Origin: an uncultured Psychroserpens sp.
Lineage (GTDB): Bacteria > Bacteroidota > Bacteroidia > Flavobacteriales > Flavobacteriaceae
NCBI RefSeq assembly: GCF_947492715.1
Contig: NZ_CANLNS010000002.1
Span: 186,001-250,000 of the forward strand
Reading direction: 5' to 3'
Length of the DNA: 64,000 bases
A program made the position numbers and the translations under genes. Every line of letters begins with the position of its first letter. Position 1 is the first letter of the stretch. Below, in pieces: positions 16,245 through 25,131 of the stretch. The notes under the pieces are model-generated. The model was not told the DNA's origin. It searched no databases and saw only the letters and a list, made by a program, of their open reading frames with translations.

Positions 16245-17485
16245 TGAACTTTCGCCATGTCGTTTACGATTATTTTGTGTCGCTAGGATTAAGTGATACA
16301 TCTGCTAAGTATTTAAATATGTTGGTACTTAGTATCTCACTATTAATCGTGCTGTTTGTTATTGATTATCTTATTAGAAAAGTTCTGGTAAATGCGTTTA
16401 ATGCTTTTGCAGTAAGATCTAAAACGAGTTTTGATAATATCCTTGTTAAGAACAAAGTTCCTAGAAATATTGCACATATCATTCCTTTGTTAATTGCGAT
16501 AGAATTTATTCCGATTATTTTTTCTGACTTTCAATATCTAGAAACTATAATAGAAAAGGGTGCTAAAGTATTTGGTATAGTGCTCACGTTATGGATTGCA
16601 CGTAGTGTTTTAAACACCATTAAAGATTATCTCAAAACTTTAGATCGTTATAAAGACAAACCTATTGATAGTTATATTCAAGTCTTTATGATTTTTGCTT
16701 GGGTTATTGGGCTGTTCTCTTCTTTTGCAATCATTAGTGGCATATCATTTTGGAAGTTTGTTACGACACTAGGTGCCGCTTCTGCCGTTATTATTTTAGT
16801 ATTTAGAGATACTATTCTTGGTTTTGTAGCCAGTATTCAAGTCTCTATAAATGACATGGTACGCATTGGAGATTGGATTACTTTTGAAAAATACGGAGCA
16901 GATGGCGATGTTATTGAAATTAATTTGGCTACTGTAAAGGTTCAAAATTTTGATAAAACCATTACCACAATCCCTACATATGCGTTGATATCAGACTCGT
17001 TTAAAAACTGGAGAGGTATGAGTCAGTCTGGTGGAAGGCGCATTAAGCGTTCGGTAATTTTGAAAGCAACGAGTATAAAATATTTAGATGACCCTACAAT
17101 TGAAAGGTTAAAGAAAGTAGCGCTAATTACGTCGTATTTAAATGAGCGTCAGACTGAAATAAACACTTCAAATCAAGAAAAAAATATAGACAAATCGCTA
17201 TTGATTAATGGGAGGAATTTGACCAATTTAGGTGTTTTTAGAAAATACATTCAAACCTACGTTGAAGGTCATTCTGCTGTAAATAAAGACATGACAATAA
17301 TGACGCGTCAATTAGCACCTACAGCTCAAGGCTTACCTTTAGAAATCTATTGTTTTAGTAGTGATAAACGTTGGGAGAATTATGAATACATCATGTCTGA
17401 TATTTTCGATCATGTTATGGCTGCCGTATCTTATTTCGATTTGGAGGTTTTCGAGTTTAACACTGGCCAACAGGCTTTAAGTTAA
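16241..17485 (+). CDS. Small-conductance mechanosensitive channel (MscS family)
   Basis: A 414-residue protein with about five membrane helices followed by the MscS beta domain. The pore-lining helix region and the hallmark FRDTILGFVASIQVSIND then IGDWITFEKYGADGDVIEIN are clear, as is VQNFDKTITTIPTY. The C-terminal cytoplasmic domain is longer than in E. coli MscS (YbdG-like size). It protects against hypo-osmotic shock. Two ATG codons overlap (16241 and 16244); I used the first, which overlaps the upstream stop. Confidence 0.9.
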   Translation: MMNFRHVVYDYFVSLGLSDTSAKYLNMLVLSISLLIVLFVIDYLIRKVLVNAFNAFAVRSKTSFDNILVKNKVPRNIAHIIPLLIAIEFIPIIFSDFQYLETIIEKGAKVFGIVLTLWIARSVLNTIKDYLKTLDRYKDKPIDSYIQVFMIFAWVIGLFSSFAIISGISFWKFVTTLGAASAVIILVFRDTILGFVASIQVSINDMVRIGDWITFEKYGADGDVIEINLATVKVQNFDKTITTIPTYALISDSFKNWRGMSQSGGRRIKRSVILKATSIKYLDDPTIERLKKVALITSYLNERQTEINTSNQEKNIDKSLLINGRNLTNLGVFRKYIQTYVEGHSAVNKDMTIMTRQLAPTAQGLPLEIYCFSSDKRWENYEYIMSDIFDHVMAAVSYFDLEVFEFNTGQQALS

Positions 17486-17486
17486 T

Positions 17487-17876
17487 CTACTCCTCTATCC
17501 TATCTTTTACAAATTCTACCTTGGTTTTTCCATGAGGTGCAGGTTTTCCATCTTTGCCCAGATTAACCATTATAATATTATCGACAGTGAGAATAGTTTC
17601 TCGTGTCATTTTATTTCGTACCTCACATTTCATTGTTAATGACGAACGACCAAACTTAATAACTTCAATACCAATTTCAATAATATCTCCTTGCTTTGCC
17701 GAAGCCATGAAGTTGATTTCAGACATGTACTTGGTTACTATTTTGGAGTTTTCGAGTTGAATAATTGTGTATAATGCAGCTTCTTCATCAATCCAAGCTA
17801 ATAGCTGTCCTCCAAAAAGGGTTTGATTGGGGTTTAAATCTTCTGGTTTTACCCATTTCCGTGTATGAAATCTCAT
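17487..17876 (-). CDS. Acyl-CoA thioesterase (hotdog fold)
   Basis: A 129-residue single hotdog domain of the YciA/BACH type. The signature near the N-terminus, PNQTLFGGQLLAWIDEEAA, holds the conserved Asn, Gly-Gly and catalytic Asp of the family. A second conserved part is INFMASAKQGDIIEI. It hydrolyses acyl-CoA thioesters in the cytoplasm; chain-length preference cannot be read from sequence. It converges on the MscS gene with 1 bp between the stops. Confidence 0.85.
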   Translation of the reverse strand: MRFHTRKWVKPEDLNPNQTLFGGQLLAWIDEEAALYTIIQLENSKIVTKYMSEINFMASAKQGDIIEIGIEVIKFGRSSLTMKCEVRNKMTRETILTVDNIIMVNLGKDGKPAPHGKTKVEFVKDRIEE

Positions 17877-18007
17877 CTTTTTTTATGTAAAGATTACCAT
17901 TTATTAGCAAAAACACATAATCTGATGTTAATCTTTTTTTAAACTTTTCTTAATCAAGGTGGTAAACATATTTGAAATGGTATTTTTAAAAAGCTAAATC
18001 AATCAAA

Positions 18008-18622
18008 ATGAAACATCTTGTCACATTATTAATAAGTTTAATACTCATTGCCAGTTCATGTGCACAATCGCAAAGCACTCAAGTTGGAGGATCATGTGAA
18101 GGTTGTGAAGCTGTAAACGATTATGGAAAAAAAACATTACAATCTATAGATACCATACATGGCTTTAAAACTGAAACCGATAAAATTAAAATTAATGGCA
18201 CAGTGTATCATAAGGATGGCAAAACACCTGCAAAAGATGTTGTTTTATATGTGTATCATACAGATCAAAATGGTCGTTATCCAACAAACACGTCTTCTAA
18301 AGGTTGGGAAAAAAGACATGGCTATTTAAGAACTTGGTTAAAGACAGATGAAAAAGGTCGCTATACTTTTTATACTACAAGACCGGCGTCATACCCAAAT
18401 TCTACTGTCCCGCAACATATACATATAACGGTAAAAGAACCGAATGTTAGCGCTTATTACGTAGAAGATTTTTATTTCTCTGATGATCCTAATATTACGC
18501 CAAATATTGTCAAAAGAGCTAAGCCTAGAGGTGGATCGGGCGTTATTACTCTTAAGGGTAATGCTAAGATTAAAACGGCCACGAGGGATATTATTTTGGG
18601 ATTAAATATTCCTAACTATTAA
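18008..18622 (+). CDS. Intradiol ring-cleavage dioxygenase-like lipoprotein
   Basis: A 204-residue protein whose signal peptide ends in a lipobox (LIASSCAQ). The mature part has the beta-sandwich of intradiol dioxygenases: IKINGTVYHKDGKTPAKDV, the iron-ligand Tyr candidate in HTDQNGRYP, then RPASYP and the two-His segment PQHIHITV. True intradiol enzymes cleave catechols using Tyr2-His2 iron; here all four positions seem present, but a secreted lipoprotein may act on another substrate. Single gene; converges on the DUF72 gene with no gap. Confidence 0.75.
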   Translation: MKHLVTLLISLILIASSCAQSQSTQVGGSCEGCEAVNDYGKKTLQSIDTIHGFKTETDKIKINGTVYHKDGKTPAKDVVLYVYHTDQNGRYPTNTSSKGWEKRHGYLRTWLKTDEKGRYTFYTTRPASYPNSTVPQHIHITVKEPNVSAYYVEDFYFSDDPNITPNIVKRAKPRGGSGVITLKGNAKIKTATRDIILGLNIPNY

Positions 18623-19507
18623 TTAAAATAACGTATTACTTTCTTCATTAGGCACTTTTAAATTTGAACCTAAAGTTTCATTTAATTTCTTTATAAAGTA
18701 AGCAGAAAGTAATGGAGATTCTTTCTCAATATTTTGGTGTATAAAAAAATCTATCTCCTTAATGCCCTGTTCTTTCCAATCTTTTAATCTAGTCACCCAA
18801 TCGTCTAATCTGGTGTAATCACTTTCATGATTTGCTCCAACGTAACGCACAAATGCAGTTGGACTGGTCAATCTCATGTGCATTAAGTCACGCCTTCCAG
18901 CCGTGTCTACAATAACGTTAGAAATATTATTTCGTTCTAATAAATCATATAATTGATTAGAAACGGCACTATCATTATACCAATTGGTATGTCTAAATTC
19001 TATGGCAAGTCCTATTTCTTTTGGCCAATTTTCTACAAAGTGCACCACTCTATCAAAATCTTTAGGTGCAAAATTTGAATGCATTTGAAGGAAAATAGTC
19101 CCGAGTTTTTCTTTTAAGTTAATAGCACTATTTAAATAATTATCCACGACTGCATTAACCTCATTGAGTCGCTTCCAATGGCTTATTTCTTGATTTAGCT
19201 TTGGAAAAAACTTAAACCCATTAGGAGTTTTATCATACCATTTAGAAAATTGTTCTGGAGGGAAAATTCGATAAAACGTGGCGTTTAACTCAATAGAATT
19301 AAATTGATTAGAGTAATACTGAAGTTCATCCTTGGTTCCGCGAGGATAAAATCCTTTGAGGTCGGCTTTATTCCATTTAGCACAACCCACAAAAATTTCG
19401 GGAAAATTATCATCCTTAACCCTATTTAATACACCAGCAGTATCAATATGATCTTGTGGCAAACTTAAATCTAAATCTTGGGGATTATCAACACTTCCAA
19501 ATTTCAT
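18623..19507 (-). CDS. DUF72 domain-containing protein
   Basis: A 294-residue cytoplasmic protein of the DUF72 (YecE-like) family, a TIM-barrel fold. Characteristic segments are FVGCAKWNKADLKGFYP, YSNQFNSIELNATFYR, FKFFPKLNQEISH and IGLAIEFRHTNWY. The molecular role is unknown. Single-gene unit on the minus strand. Confidence 0.9.
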   Translation of the reverse strand: MKFGSVDNPQDLDLSLPQDHIDTAGVLNRVKDDNFPEIFVGCAKWNKADLKGFYPRGTKDELQYYSNQFNSIELNATFYRIFPPEQFSKWYDKTPNGFKFFPKLNQEISHWKRLNEVNAVVDNYLNSAINLKEKLGTIFLQMHSNFAPKDFDRVVHFVENWPKEIGLAIEFRHTNWYNDSAVSNQLYDLLERNNISNVIVDTAGRRDLMHMRLTSPTAFVRYVGANHESDYTRLDDWVTRLKDWKEQGIKEIDFFIHQNIEKESPLLSAYFIKKLNETLGSNLKVPNEESNTLF

Positions 19508-19616
19508 ATTATCGTTTTTATCAAAGATACTAGTTATAAGTGAAGTTTATAAACTCCTTTTCAATGGTTGATATTTAGAATAACAAAATTTTAACATCTT
19601 AGTATAAAAAAATGTT

Positions 19617-19642
19617 TAATTTTGAAACGCTCATTTCAAATA
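19617..19642 (+). promoter_or_regulatory. tetR promoter box with overlapping operator
   Basis: TAATTTTG (19617-19624) fits the TAnnTTTG -7 box. Overlapping it, TTTGAAACGCTCATTTCAAATA (19621-19642; outer arms TTTGAAA/TTTCAAA) is an inverted repeat that matches the perfect palindrome at 20241-20264 upstream of the SDR gene in 18 of 22 positions or better. It lies just before the ATG at 19646, so the regulator probably represses itself. Confidence 0.6.
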
Positions 19643-19645
19643 GAT

Positions 19646-20227
19646 ATGCCTAAGACAGAAACATTTAATAAAGATTTAGTAATCAGTCAAGCCATCGAGG
19701 TTTTTCATGATAAAGGTTACAATGCTACTTCTATGCAAGATCTTGTTGAAGCTACAGGTTTAAATAGGTCGAGTATATATAATTCTTTTGGTTGTAAACT
19801 TAGTTTGTTCATGGAATGCCTAAACGCTTACCAACTTAGATATCATAAGAAAAGTAATACGGTTTTATTAGATGCTAAAAATTCCATTGATGCTATAGAA
19901 CTATTGTTCCATATGTACATGAATGAAATGCTTAGTGATAGTGAAGATCGAGGATGTTTGATTGCAAACTGCAAATCTGAAATGGCAAATCATGACGATA
20001 AGATAACATCGTTTTTAACTCAAAATCAAAACTATACTATAGATTTTTTCGAACAGTTGGTTGCAAAAGGACAACAAGACCAACATATAAATAGTAATAA
20101 ATCTGCCAATGAATATGCATTGTATTTGTTTAGCTCATTACAAGGCTTTAGAATGACAGGTATACTTATTAGAGATAAAAAACATTTACAGAGTATTATT
20201 AAAACAATACTTCAAACTTTAATTTAA
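19646..20227 (+). CDS. TetR/AcrR family transcriptional regulator
   Basis: A 193-residue protein. The N-terminal helix-turn-helix is clear (ISQAIEVFHDKGYNATSMQDLVEATGLNRSSIYNSFG), followed by a helical ligand-binding domain with a conserved RGCLIANCKSEM segment seen in AcrR-type regulators of reductases. I start at ATG 19646; the longer in-frame TTG form at 19622 would translate the operator itself. The gene is followed after 52 bp by an SDR oxidoreductase with a near-identical operator, so the regulator probably controls both. Confidence 0.85.
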   Translation: MPKTETFNKDLVISQAIEVFHDKGYNATSMQDLVEATGLNRSSIYNSFGCKLSLFMECLNAYQLRYHKKSNTVLLDAKNSIDAIELLFHMYMNEMLSDSEDRGCLIANCKSEMANHDDKITSFLTQNQNYTIDFFEQLVAKGQQDQHINSNKSANEYALYLFSSLQGFRMTGILIRDKKHLQSIIKTILQTLI

Positions 20228-20240
20228 TTTTTTTTAACCC

Positions 20241-20264
20241 TATTTGAAACGATTGTTTCAAATA
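20241..20264. promoter_or_regulatory. Operator palindrome upstream of the SDR gene
   Basis: TATTTGAAAC (20241-20250) and GTTTCAAATA (20255-20264) are perfect 10-bp complements around GATT. The same TTTGAAACG...TTTCAAATA framework overlaps the tetR promoter at 19621-19642. It lies 15 bp before the SDR start codon. Confidence 0.7.
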
Positions 20265-20279
20265 AAATAATAATGTCAA

Positions 20280-21029
20280 ATGAATACATTAAAAAACAAA
20301 GTCGCTATTATAACTGGCGCAAATAGTGGAATCGGATTAGCAACTGCAAAATTGTATCTAAAAGAAGGTGCAAAAGTTGTATTAGCGGCAAGACGGAAAG
20401 AGGCACTAGACACAGTAGCTAAAGATTTAGATGGTACATTTATAACTGTCGTGGCAGATGTTTCAAAACCTGAAGATAATGTCAACCTCATTAAAGAAGC
20501 GACCAATGCTTACGGAAACATAGATATTCTATTTCTTAACGCAGGAATTGCGCCTATATCCCCTACCACAGACATTACTGAAACACACTATGATGAGATA
20601 TTCAACATCAATGTTAAAGGTCCGATATTGGCAGTAAAAGAGGCATTACCACATATAAATGATGGTGGCTCTATATTATTTACTAGCTCAATTGTAAGTC
20701 AGAAAGGATTTGATGGATTAGGCGTATACTCTGCAAGTAAAGGAGCAATTAGATCTTATGCGCGCGTATTAACATCGGAGGTGAAGTCTCGTAGTATTAG
20801 AGTAAATTCTATTGCTCCTGGCCCAATTAGCACACCTCTTTATGGAAAAATGGGGTTACCACAAGATGTCGTTGAAGATATGGGGAAAGGATTTGCTCAA
20901 CAAGTACCTTTAGGGCGTTTTGGTACATCAGAGGAAGTTGCTAAAACGGCATTGTTTTTAGCCTCGGATGATGCCTCTTATATCAACGGTATTGAACTTG
21001 AAGTCGATGGAGGTTTGAGTCAGATTTAA
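20280..21029 (+). CDS. SDR family NAD(P)-dependent oxidoreductase
   Basis: A 249-residue classical short-chain dehydrogenase/reductase. The nucleotide motif TGANSGIG, the structural NAG (LFLNAGIAP), the catalytic Ser in FTSSIVSQ and Tyr-x-x-x-Lys (YSASKG) are all present. ADV after beta-3 and Arg residues after the first helix (AARRKEA) suggest NADP(H) preference. The substrate is unknown; the pairing with a TetR repressor suggests induction by a small molecule or electrophile. A terminator follows. Confidence 0.9.
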   Translation: MNTLKNKVAIITGANSGIGLATAKLYLKEGAKVVLAARRKEALDTVAKDLDGTFITVVADVSKPEDNVNLIKEATNAYGNIDILFLNAGIAPISPTTDITETHYDEIFNINVKGPILAVKEALPHINDGGSILFTSSIVSQKGFDGLGVYSASKGAIRSYARVLTSEVKSRSIRVNSIAPGPISTPLYGKMGLPQDVVEDMGKGFAQQVPLGRFGTSEEVAKTALFLASDDASYINGIELEVDGGLSQI

Positions 21030-21050
21030 TTAAGACCTTAATTTTAAATT

Positions 21051-21083
21051 AAAGCGTAATGGTCTTATACCCATTACGCTTTT
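21051..21083 (+). terminator. Terminator after the SDR gene
   Basis: AAAGCGTAATGG (21051-21062) pairs with CCATTACGCTTT (21071-21082), 8-nt loop, short T-run after it. Confidence 0.8.
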
Positions 21084-21164
21084 GTTAATAACACCGTTGA
21101 CAACATCTAAAACCTGCCAGAAATTTCGCAAGCATAATGGCTATATTTAATAAAATTTAAAGCC

Positions 21165-21578
21165 ATGAATGATCGATCTACCCACCTAAAATCTATACGC
21201 CCTGTCATTACTTCTGCACAAGTTAATGATTCAATGACCAGTGACGAGTGCTTTCAAAATGGGACTTTACGCCCAATTATTAAATTACAAAACCATTTAT
21301 TAATTGCCGTTTTCAGGAATTACATTGATAAACGTAAAAATGTTTTTTACGATTTAAGTGTACCTAAGCAATTGGTCTATATTGAAAACGCCATTCATAA
21401 AGACATGAAGTTCAGAAATTCGGTTAAAGGAATGATAATTGGTCAGTTTACTATTGAAGAATACGAACTCTACATTCAAAATTCATCTGCATTGAATAAG
21501 CGCATGATGAATATTGTTAAAGATCGACTTGTAGCAAATATTCAGTTATTTTCTCAACCTTTGGCTAAAGCTATTTAG
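21165..21578 (+). CDS. Conserved hypothetical protein
   Basis: A 137-residue soluble protein, no signal peptide or membrane helix. I recognise the general look (N-terminal MNDRSTHLKSIRP) of a small protein found in Flavobacteriaceae, but not a function. Secondary structure looks mainly helical, with several basic residues in the middle (IDKRKNVF). Its stop overlaps the stop of the convergent DUF2461 gene by 4 bp. Confidence 0.65.
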   Translation: MNDRSTHLKSIRPVITSAQVNDSMTSDECFQNGTLRPIIKLQNHLLIAVFRNYIDKRKNVFYDLSVPKQLVYIENAIHKDMKFRNSVKGMIIGQFTIEEYELYIQNSSALNKRMMNIVKDRLVANIQLFSQPLAKAI

Positions 21579-22255
21579 ATAATAGATTCGCCATTTAAAT
21601 TTGTGGTAAGTACATCACTCATATAATCAAAAAATGGTCTGATAGCCTTAAATGATGCATCAACATCATTAATAAAGTTGTCACTTACGACCTCCTTATC
21701 TGTATATTTTTTCGTAAAAATGTATTGCTTTTTTCTTATGAGGTCTATTGCGGGATGATCTTTGTCAAAATCTCTTGGTGCTGTTTTCAATTCATCACCA
21801 ACAAAATCCCCCCAAATTGACTTAAACGTCTTATCACTTAAAATGTCACGTATCTCATTGTCGTCTTGCTCAAACTCTCTTCTAATTCTTAGTAAATCAT
21901 CTTTATTTGGTTCCCAGAACCCAGTGGCTATAAATGATTCATTATTGGGCTGAATATGTAAATAATAACCTCCTCTCAATTCCGGTTTTTTTCTATGAAA
22001 CGAACCACCAAAATGAGTTTTATAGGGTAGTTTGTTTTTTGAGAATCGCACATCTCTATAAATTCTAAACAATTTAAAATTATCAACAACATCGTGCTTA
22101 TTTATGGTCTCATAGAGATATTTATAGGCTTCTTTAGCCTTCGTTTCATTTGATTTGAACTCTTTTTTATGTTCATTAAACCAGTCTCTATCGTTATTTT
22201 TTTCTAATTTTTTAAAGAAGTCTAGAATTTCTTTTGAGAATTTTGGAGTCGCCAT
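21575..22255 (-). CDS. DUF2461 domain-containing protein
   Basis: A 226-residue cytoplasmic protein of the DUF2461 family. Recognisable parts are the N-terminal FFKKLEKNNDRDWFNEHKKEF, the central LFRIYRDVRFSKNKLPYKTH followed by GGSFHRKKPELRGGYYLHIQP, and ATGFWEPNKDDLLRIR. The function is unknown; the family is widespread in bacteria. Convergent with the preceding gene. Confidence 0.9.
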   Translation of the reverse strand: MATPKFSKEILDFFKKLEKNNDRDWFNEHKKEFKSNETKAKEAYKYLYETINKHDVVDNFKLFRIYRDVRFSKNKLPYKTHFGGSFHRKKPELRGGYYLHIQPNNESFIATGFWEPNKDDLLRIRREFEQDDNEIRDILSDKTFKSIWGDFVGDELKTAPRDFDKDHPAIDLIRKKQYIFTKKYTDKEVVSDNFINDVDASFKAIRPFFDYMSDVLTTNLNGESII

Positions 22256-22359
22256 TTAATTTTATTTTTTCAGCTTAAAAATACAAAAAAACTAAGGACC
22301 TCCTTAGCAGAGATGCATTAAAAATCTAAAAAAACTAGATATAATGTTGTTCTATTACC

Positions 22360-22378
22360 ACATAGTTTTTAACTATGT
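22360..22378. repeat. Perfect 8-bp hairpin
   Basis: ACATAGTT (22360-22367) and AACTATGT (22371-22378) pair perfectly across TTT, 113 bp before the next start codon. It is followed by AAACC rather than a T-run; it may be an operator or leader hairpin. Confidence 0.4.
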
Positions 22379-22490
22379 AAACCACTGATTTATAGAGGAT
22401 AAAATGATTAGCTTTGAATAATTAATAAATCACTTGCATATTGCTGTTTTTTTTACTAATATGCGAGACTATTACTACAAATATATATAC

Positions 22491-22715
22491 ATGGGAAGAC
22501 CTCCAACAAGACCAATAAAATTCAGAGATGGATTCTACTTGGAAATACGAAACAAAGGTAAATCTACTGGAATCAAACTACATAGAGACACTAAGGAGCA
22601 GATGATGCGTACTATTAAAGAATATGAACATTCAAAGGATGTACTCATATTAGGTGAGTCTAAAAATGGAAAATGGGTCAATAAAACACCTGTACTTCAT
22701 GTTGTAGAAGATTAA
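22491..22715 (+). CDS. Conserved hypothetical small protein
   Basis: A 74-residue basic soluble protein starting MGRPPTRPIKFRDGFYLEIRN. I chose ATG 22491 because this is where protein-like composition starts; upstream in-frame ATG 22461 and a further start at 22434 add a poorly conserved-looking stretch. It is rich in Arg/Lys and may bind nucleic acid, but no family function is recognised. A terminator follows. Confidence 0.6.
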   Translation: MGRPPTRPIKFRDGFYLEIRNKGKSTGIKLHRDTKEQMMRTIKEYEHSKDVLILGESKNGKWVNKTPVLHVVED

Positions 22716-22738
22716 AGTTTTTACAAATTTTAAGTGTT

Positions 22739-22786
22739 AAAACTCAACTCAATTTTATATTAACTATGAAATTTAGTTGAGTTTTT
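22739..22786 (+). terminator. Terminator with long loop
   Basis: AAAACTCAACT (22739-22749) pairs with AGTTGAGTTTT (22775-22785), with inner AATTT/AAATT pairing, followed by T residues. Confidence 0.7.
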
Positions 22787-22847
22787 CGTTTTTAATAGCC
22801 CTAATTTTTATAAATTGTTATGTTTAACTAACTAAAATCAATTAATC

Positions 22848-23270
22848 ATGACAGATTATTCTAACAATAAACCACCCGTTTGGTTTTGGATTGTGAGTAT
22901 ATTAGCACTTTTATGGAATCTTATGGGTGTTGTCGCATATTTATCGCCACATTTTATGACAGATGAAATGATTGCTGAACTCGAGCCACAACTTCAATTT
23001 GAAATGGCTTATGAACATCCTGCTTGGTACACAGCACTATTTGCATTAGCTGTATTTGGGGGTGTACTTGGTTGTATTTCATTGCTCATACGCAAAAAAT
23101 GGGCTTATTTTCTTTTTATAATTTCATTTATATGTGCTACAACTCAACAAATATATTATGTAATGGAAGTTAAAGGAACAGACAAGGTAATGCCTACACT
23201 AGTCATTATTGTTTGTATATTTCTAATATGGTTTTCAAAGAAAGCCATCTCAAAAGCATGGATAAAATAA
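22848..23270 (+). CDS. Four-helix membrane protein of unknown function
   Basis: A 140-residue protein with four predicted membrane helices (around residues 11-32, 64-83, 88-105 and 112-130) and a periplasmic or cytoplasmic Glu-rich loop after helix 1 (MIAELEPQLQFEM). It resembles small hypothetical integral membrane proteins common in Flavobacteria. No motif suggests an activity. Single gene ended by a strong terminator. Confidence 0.7.
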   Translation: MTDYSNNKPPVWFWIVSILALLWNLMGVVAYLSPHFMTDEMIAELEPQLQFEMAYEHPAWYTALFALAVFGGVLGCISLLIRKKWAYFLFIISFICATTQQIYYVMEVKGTDKVMPTLVIIVCIFLIWFSKKAISKAWIK

Positions 23271-23294
23271 TATCCTAACCAACCTATTTTATCC

Positions 23295-23329
23295 TAAAAA
23301 GGCATTAGAGAATTCTAATGCTTTTTTTT
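23295..23329 (+). terminator. Terminator before the symporter gene
   Basis: GCATTAGA (23302-23309) pairs with TCTAATGC (23314-23321), 4-nt loop, followed by eight T residues. Confidence 0.85.
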
Positions 23330-23376
23330 ATTATTTTAATATTAGATTTGTTACACTAACTTTTTAAAAACAACCC

Positions 23377-25104
23377 ATGACTATTTCAACCTTAGACTGG
23401 ATCATAATAATCTTTTTTTTATTGCTCTTTGCCGGAATTGGTATTTATGTCTCAAAACAAGCAGGTAAAGATTCTAAAGCGTTTTTTCTGTCTGGTAGAA
23501 ATATGCCTTGGTGGTTATTAGGAGTAAGTATGGTTGCTACTACTTTTGCTGCTGATACTCCAGGTCTGGTCACGCAATTAGTAAGAGAAAATGGTGTGTC
23601 AGGAAATTGGGTGTGGTGGGCCATGCTCCTCACTGGAATGCTTACCGTGTTTTTCTATGCGAGATTATGGCGGAAAAGTGGAATAACAACAGATTTAGAA
23701 TTTTATGAATTACGCTACAGCGGAAAAATTGCAGGTTATTTACGAGGATTTAGAGCCATTTATTTAGGCGTAATCTTTAATGTCATTACTATGGCTGGAG
23801 TCTGTTTGGCAGGCGCCAAAATTGCCAATATTTTATTAGGTATTTCTCAAGGTGAGATGTTGTTGTACTCCTCTATTATTGTAGTTATTTATTCAGCCTT
23901 TGGAGGATTAAGAGGTGTTTTAATTACAGATTTTATACAGTTCATAATTGCAATGATTGGTAGTATATGGGCAACCATATATATTATTAACTTACCCGAA
24001 ATTGGAGGAACAACCAACCTTCTATCACATGTAAATGTTAGTGATAAGTTAGCACTTTTACCCGATTTTAGTAATACCGAAGCCTTAATTACAGTACTTA
24101 TTATTCCTATTGCAGTACAATGGTGGAGCACGTGGTATCCTGGAGCCGAACCAGGTGGTGGTGGCTATATTGCACAGCGTATGTTGGCTGCAAAAGATGA
24201 AAAACATGCAACTTGGGCTACTTTATTTTTTAATGTTGCTCATTATGCTATCCGTCCATGGCCATGGATTGTTGTTGGTTTGGCCTCATTAGTTGTATTT
24301 CCAAACTTAGAAAGTATTAATCAAGCATTCCCTAGTCTATCTGCATCAATGCAAGGTGAAGATGTTGCCTATGCCGCAATGATGACCTATTTGCCTGCAG
24401 GTTTAATAGGAATTGTTCTTTTATCACTTATTGCTGCATTCATGAGTACAATATCTACACAATTAAATTGGGGAAGTTCCTATATTGTAAATGACTTTTA
24501 CAAGCGATTCATAAAACCTGAAGCTACCGATAAAGATCAAGTTTTGGTAGGTAGAATTTCTACTATTGTATTAATGATTTTGGCTGCTGCCTTTTCATTT
24601 TTCTTGCAATCTGCAGGTGAAGTGTTGAACTTATTGCTTCAAATTGGTGCTGGTACTGGATTACTTTTTATTTTACGCTGGTTTTGGGGAAGGATAAATC
24701 CGTATAGTGAAATTGCTGCTATGATAATTTCATTTATCATTGCTGTTTTCTTCTTTATTAATGGTAAGATGGAAACTCCAATGATAGAACTTGCAGGTCA
24801 TTGGCAATTGGTATTTGGTGTTGTGGTTACAACTATAGGCTGGATTCTTGTGACTTTGTTAACTAAGCCAACAGATGACAAAACGCTTCATTCATTCAAT
24901 AGCCTCATTTTTGGTACTGATTCTAAATTTAAAGGTTTTGGAATGAAAATTCTAGGGTTTTTCTCTGGTGTTATAGGTGTATATTGTGCGCTTTTTGCTA
25001 TTGGTAATTTTATCTATGGAAAAACAACGTTAGCATTTGGCCTAGTTGCAGGGGTTATTATTTGCGCACTATTAGTTAGAAAGGCTCTAAAATCTGCTCA
25101 ATAA
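23377..25104 (+). CDS. Sodium:solute symporter family protein
   Basis: A 575-residue SSS-family transporter with about 14 membrane helices. The N-terminal part has FFLSGRNMPWWLLGVSMVATTFAADTP and the core sodium-site helices (YSAFGGLRGVLITDFIQF). SSS proteins couple sodium entry to uptake of sugars, amino acids or similar solutes. The substrate is not readable. It converges with a BadF-type sugar kinase gene 27 bp away, which hints at amino sugar or sugar uptake, though they lie on opposite strands. Confidence 0.9.
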   Translation: MTISTLDWIIIIFFLLLFAGIGIYVSKQAGKDSKAFFLSGRNMPWWLLGVSMVATTFAADTPGLVTQLVRENGVSGNWVWWAMLLTGMLTVFFYARLWRKSGITTDLEFYELRYSGKIAGYLRGFRAIYLGVIFNVITMAGVCLAGAKIANILLGISQGEMLLYSSIIVVIYSAFGGLRGVLITDFIQFIIAMIGSIWATIYIINLPEIGGTTNLLSHVNVSDKLALLPDFSNTEALITVLIIPIAVQWWSTWYPGAEPGGGGYIAQRMLAAKDEKHATWATLFFNVAHYAIRPWPWIVVGLASLVVFPNLESINQAFPSLSASMQGEDVAYAAMMTYLPAGLIGIVLLSLIAAFMSTISTQLNWGSSYIVNDFYKRFIKPEATDKDQVLVGRISTIVLMILAAAFSFFLQSAGEVLNLLLQIGAGTGLLFILRWFWGRINPYSEIAAMIISFIIAVFFFINGKMETPMIELAGHWQLVFGVVVTTIGWILVTLLTKPTDDKTLHSFNSLIFGTDSKFKGFGMKILGFFSGVIGVYCALFAIGNFIYGKTTLAFGLVAGVIICALLVRKALKSAQ

Positions 25105-25131
25105 TTTAAAATAAATGTTATGCTATGATTA

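Noticed and set aside
19622-19645. TTG start for the TetR regulator
   Set aside because: This would translate the operator and promoter; ATG 19646 is better.
21051-21083. Second operator near the SDR gene
   Set aside because: The dyad has a T-run and lies after the stop codon, so it is a terminator.
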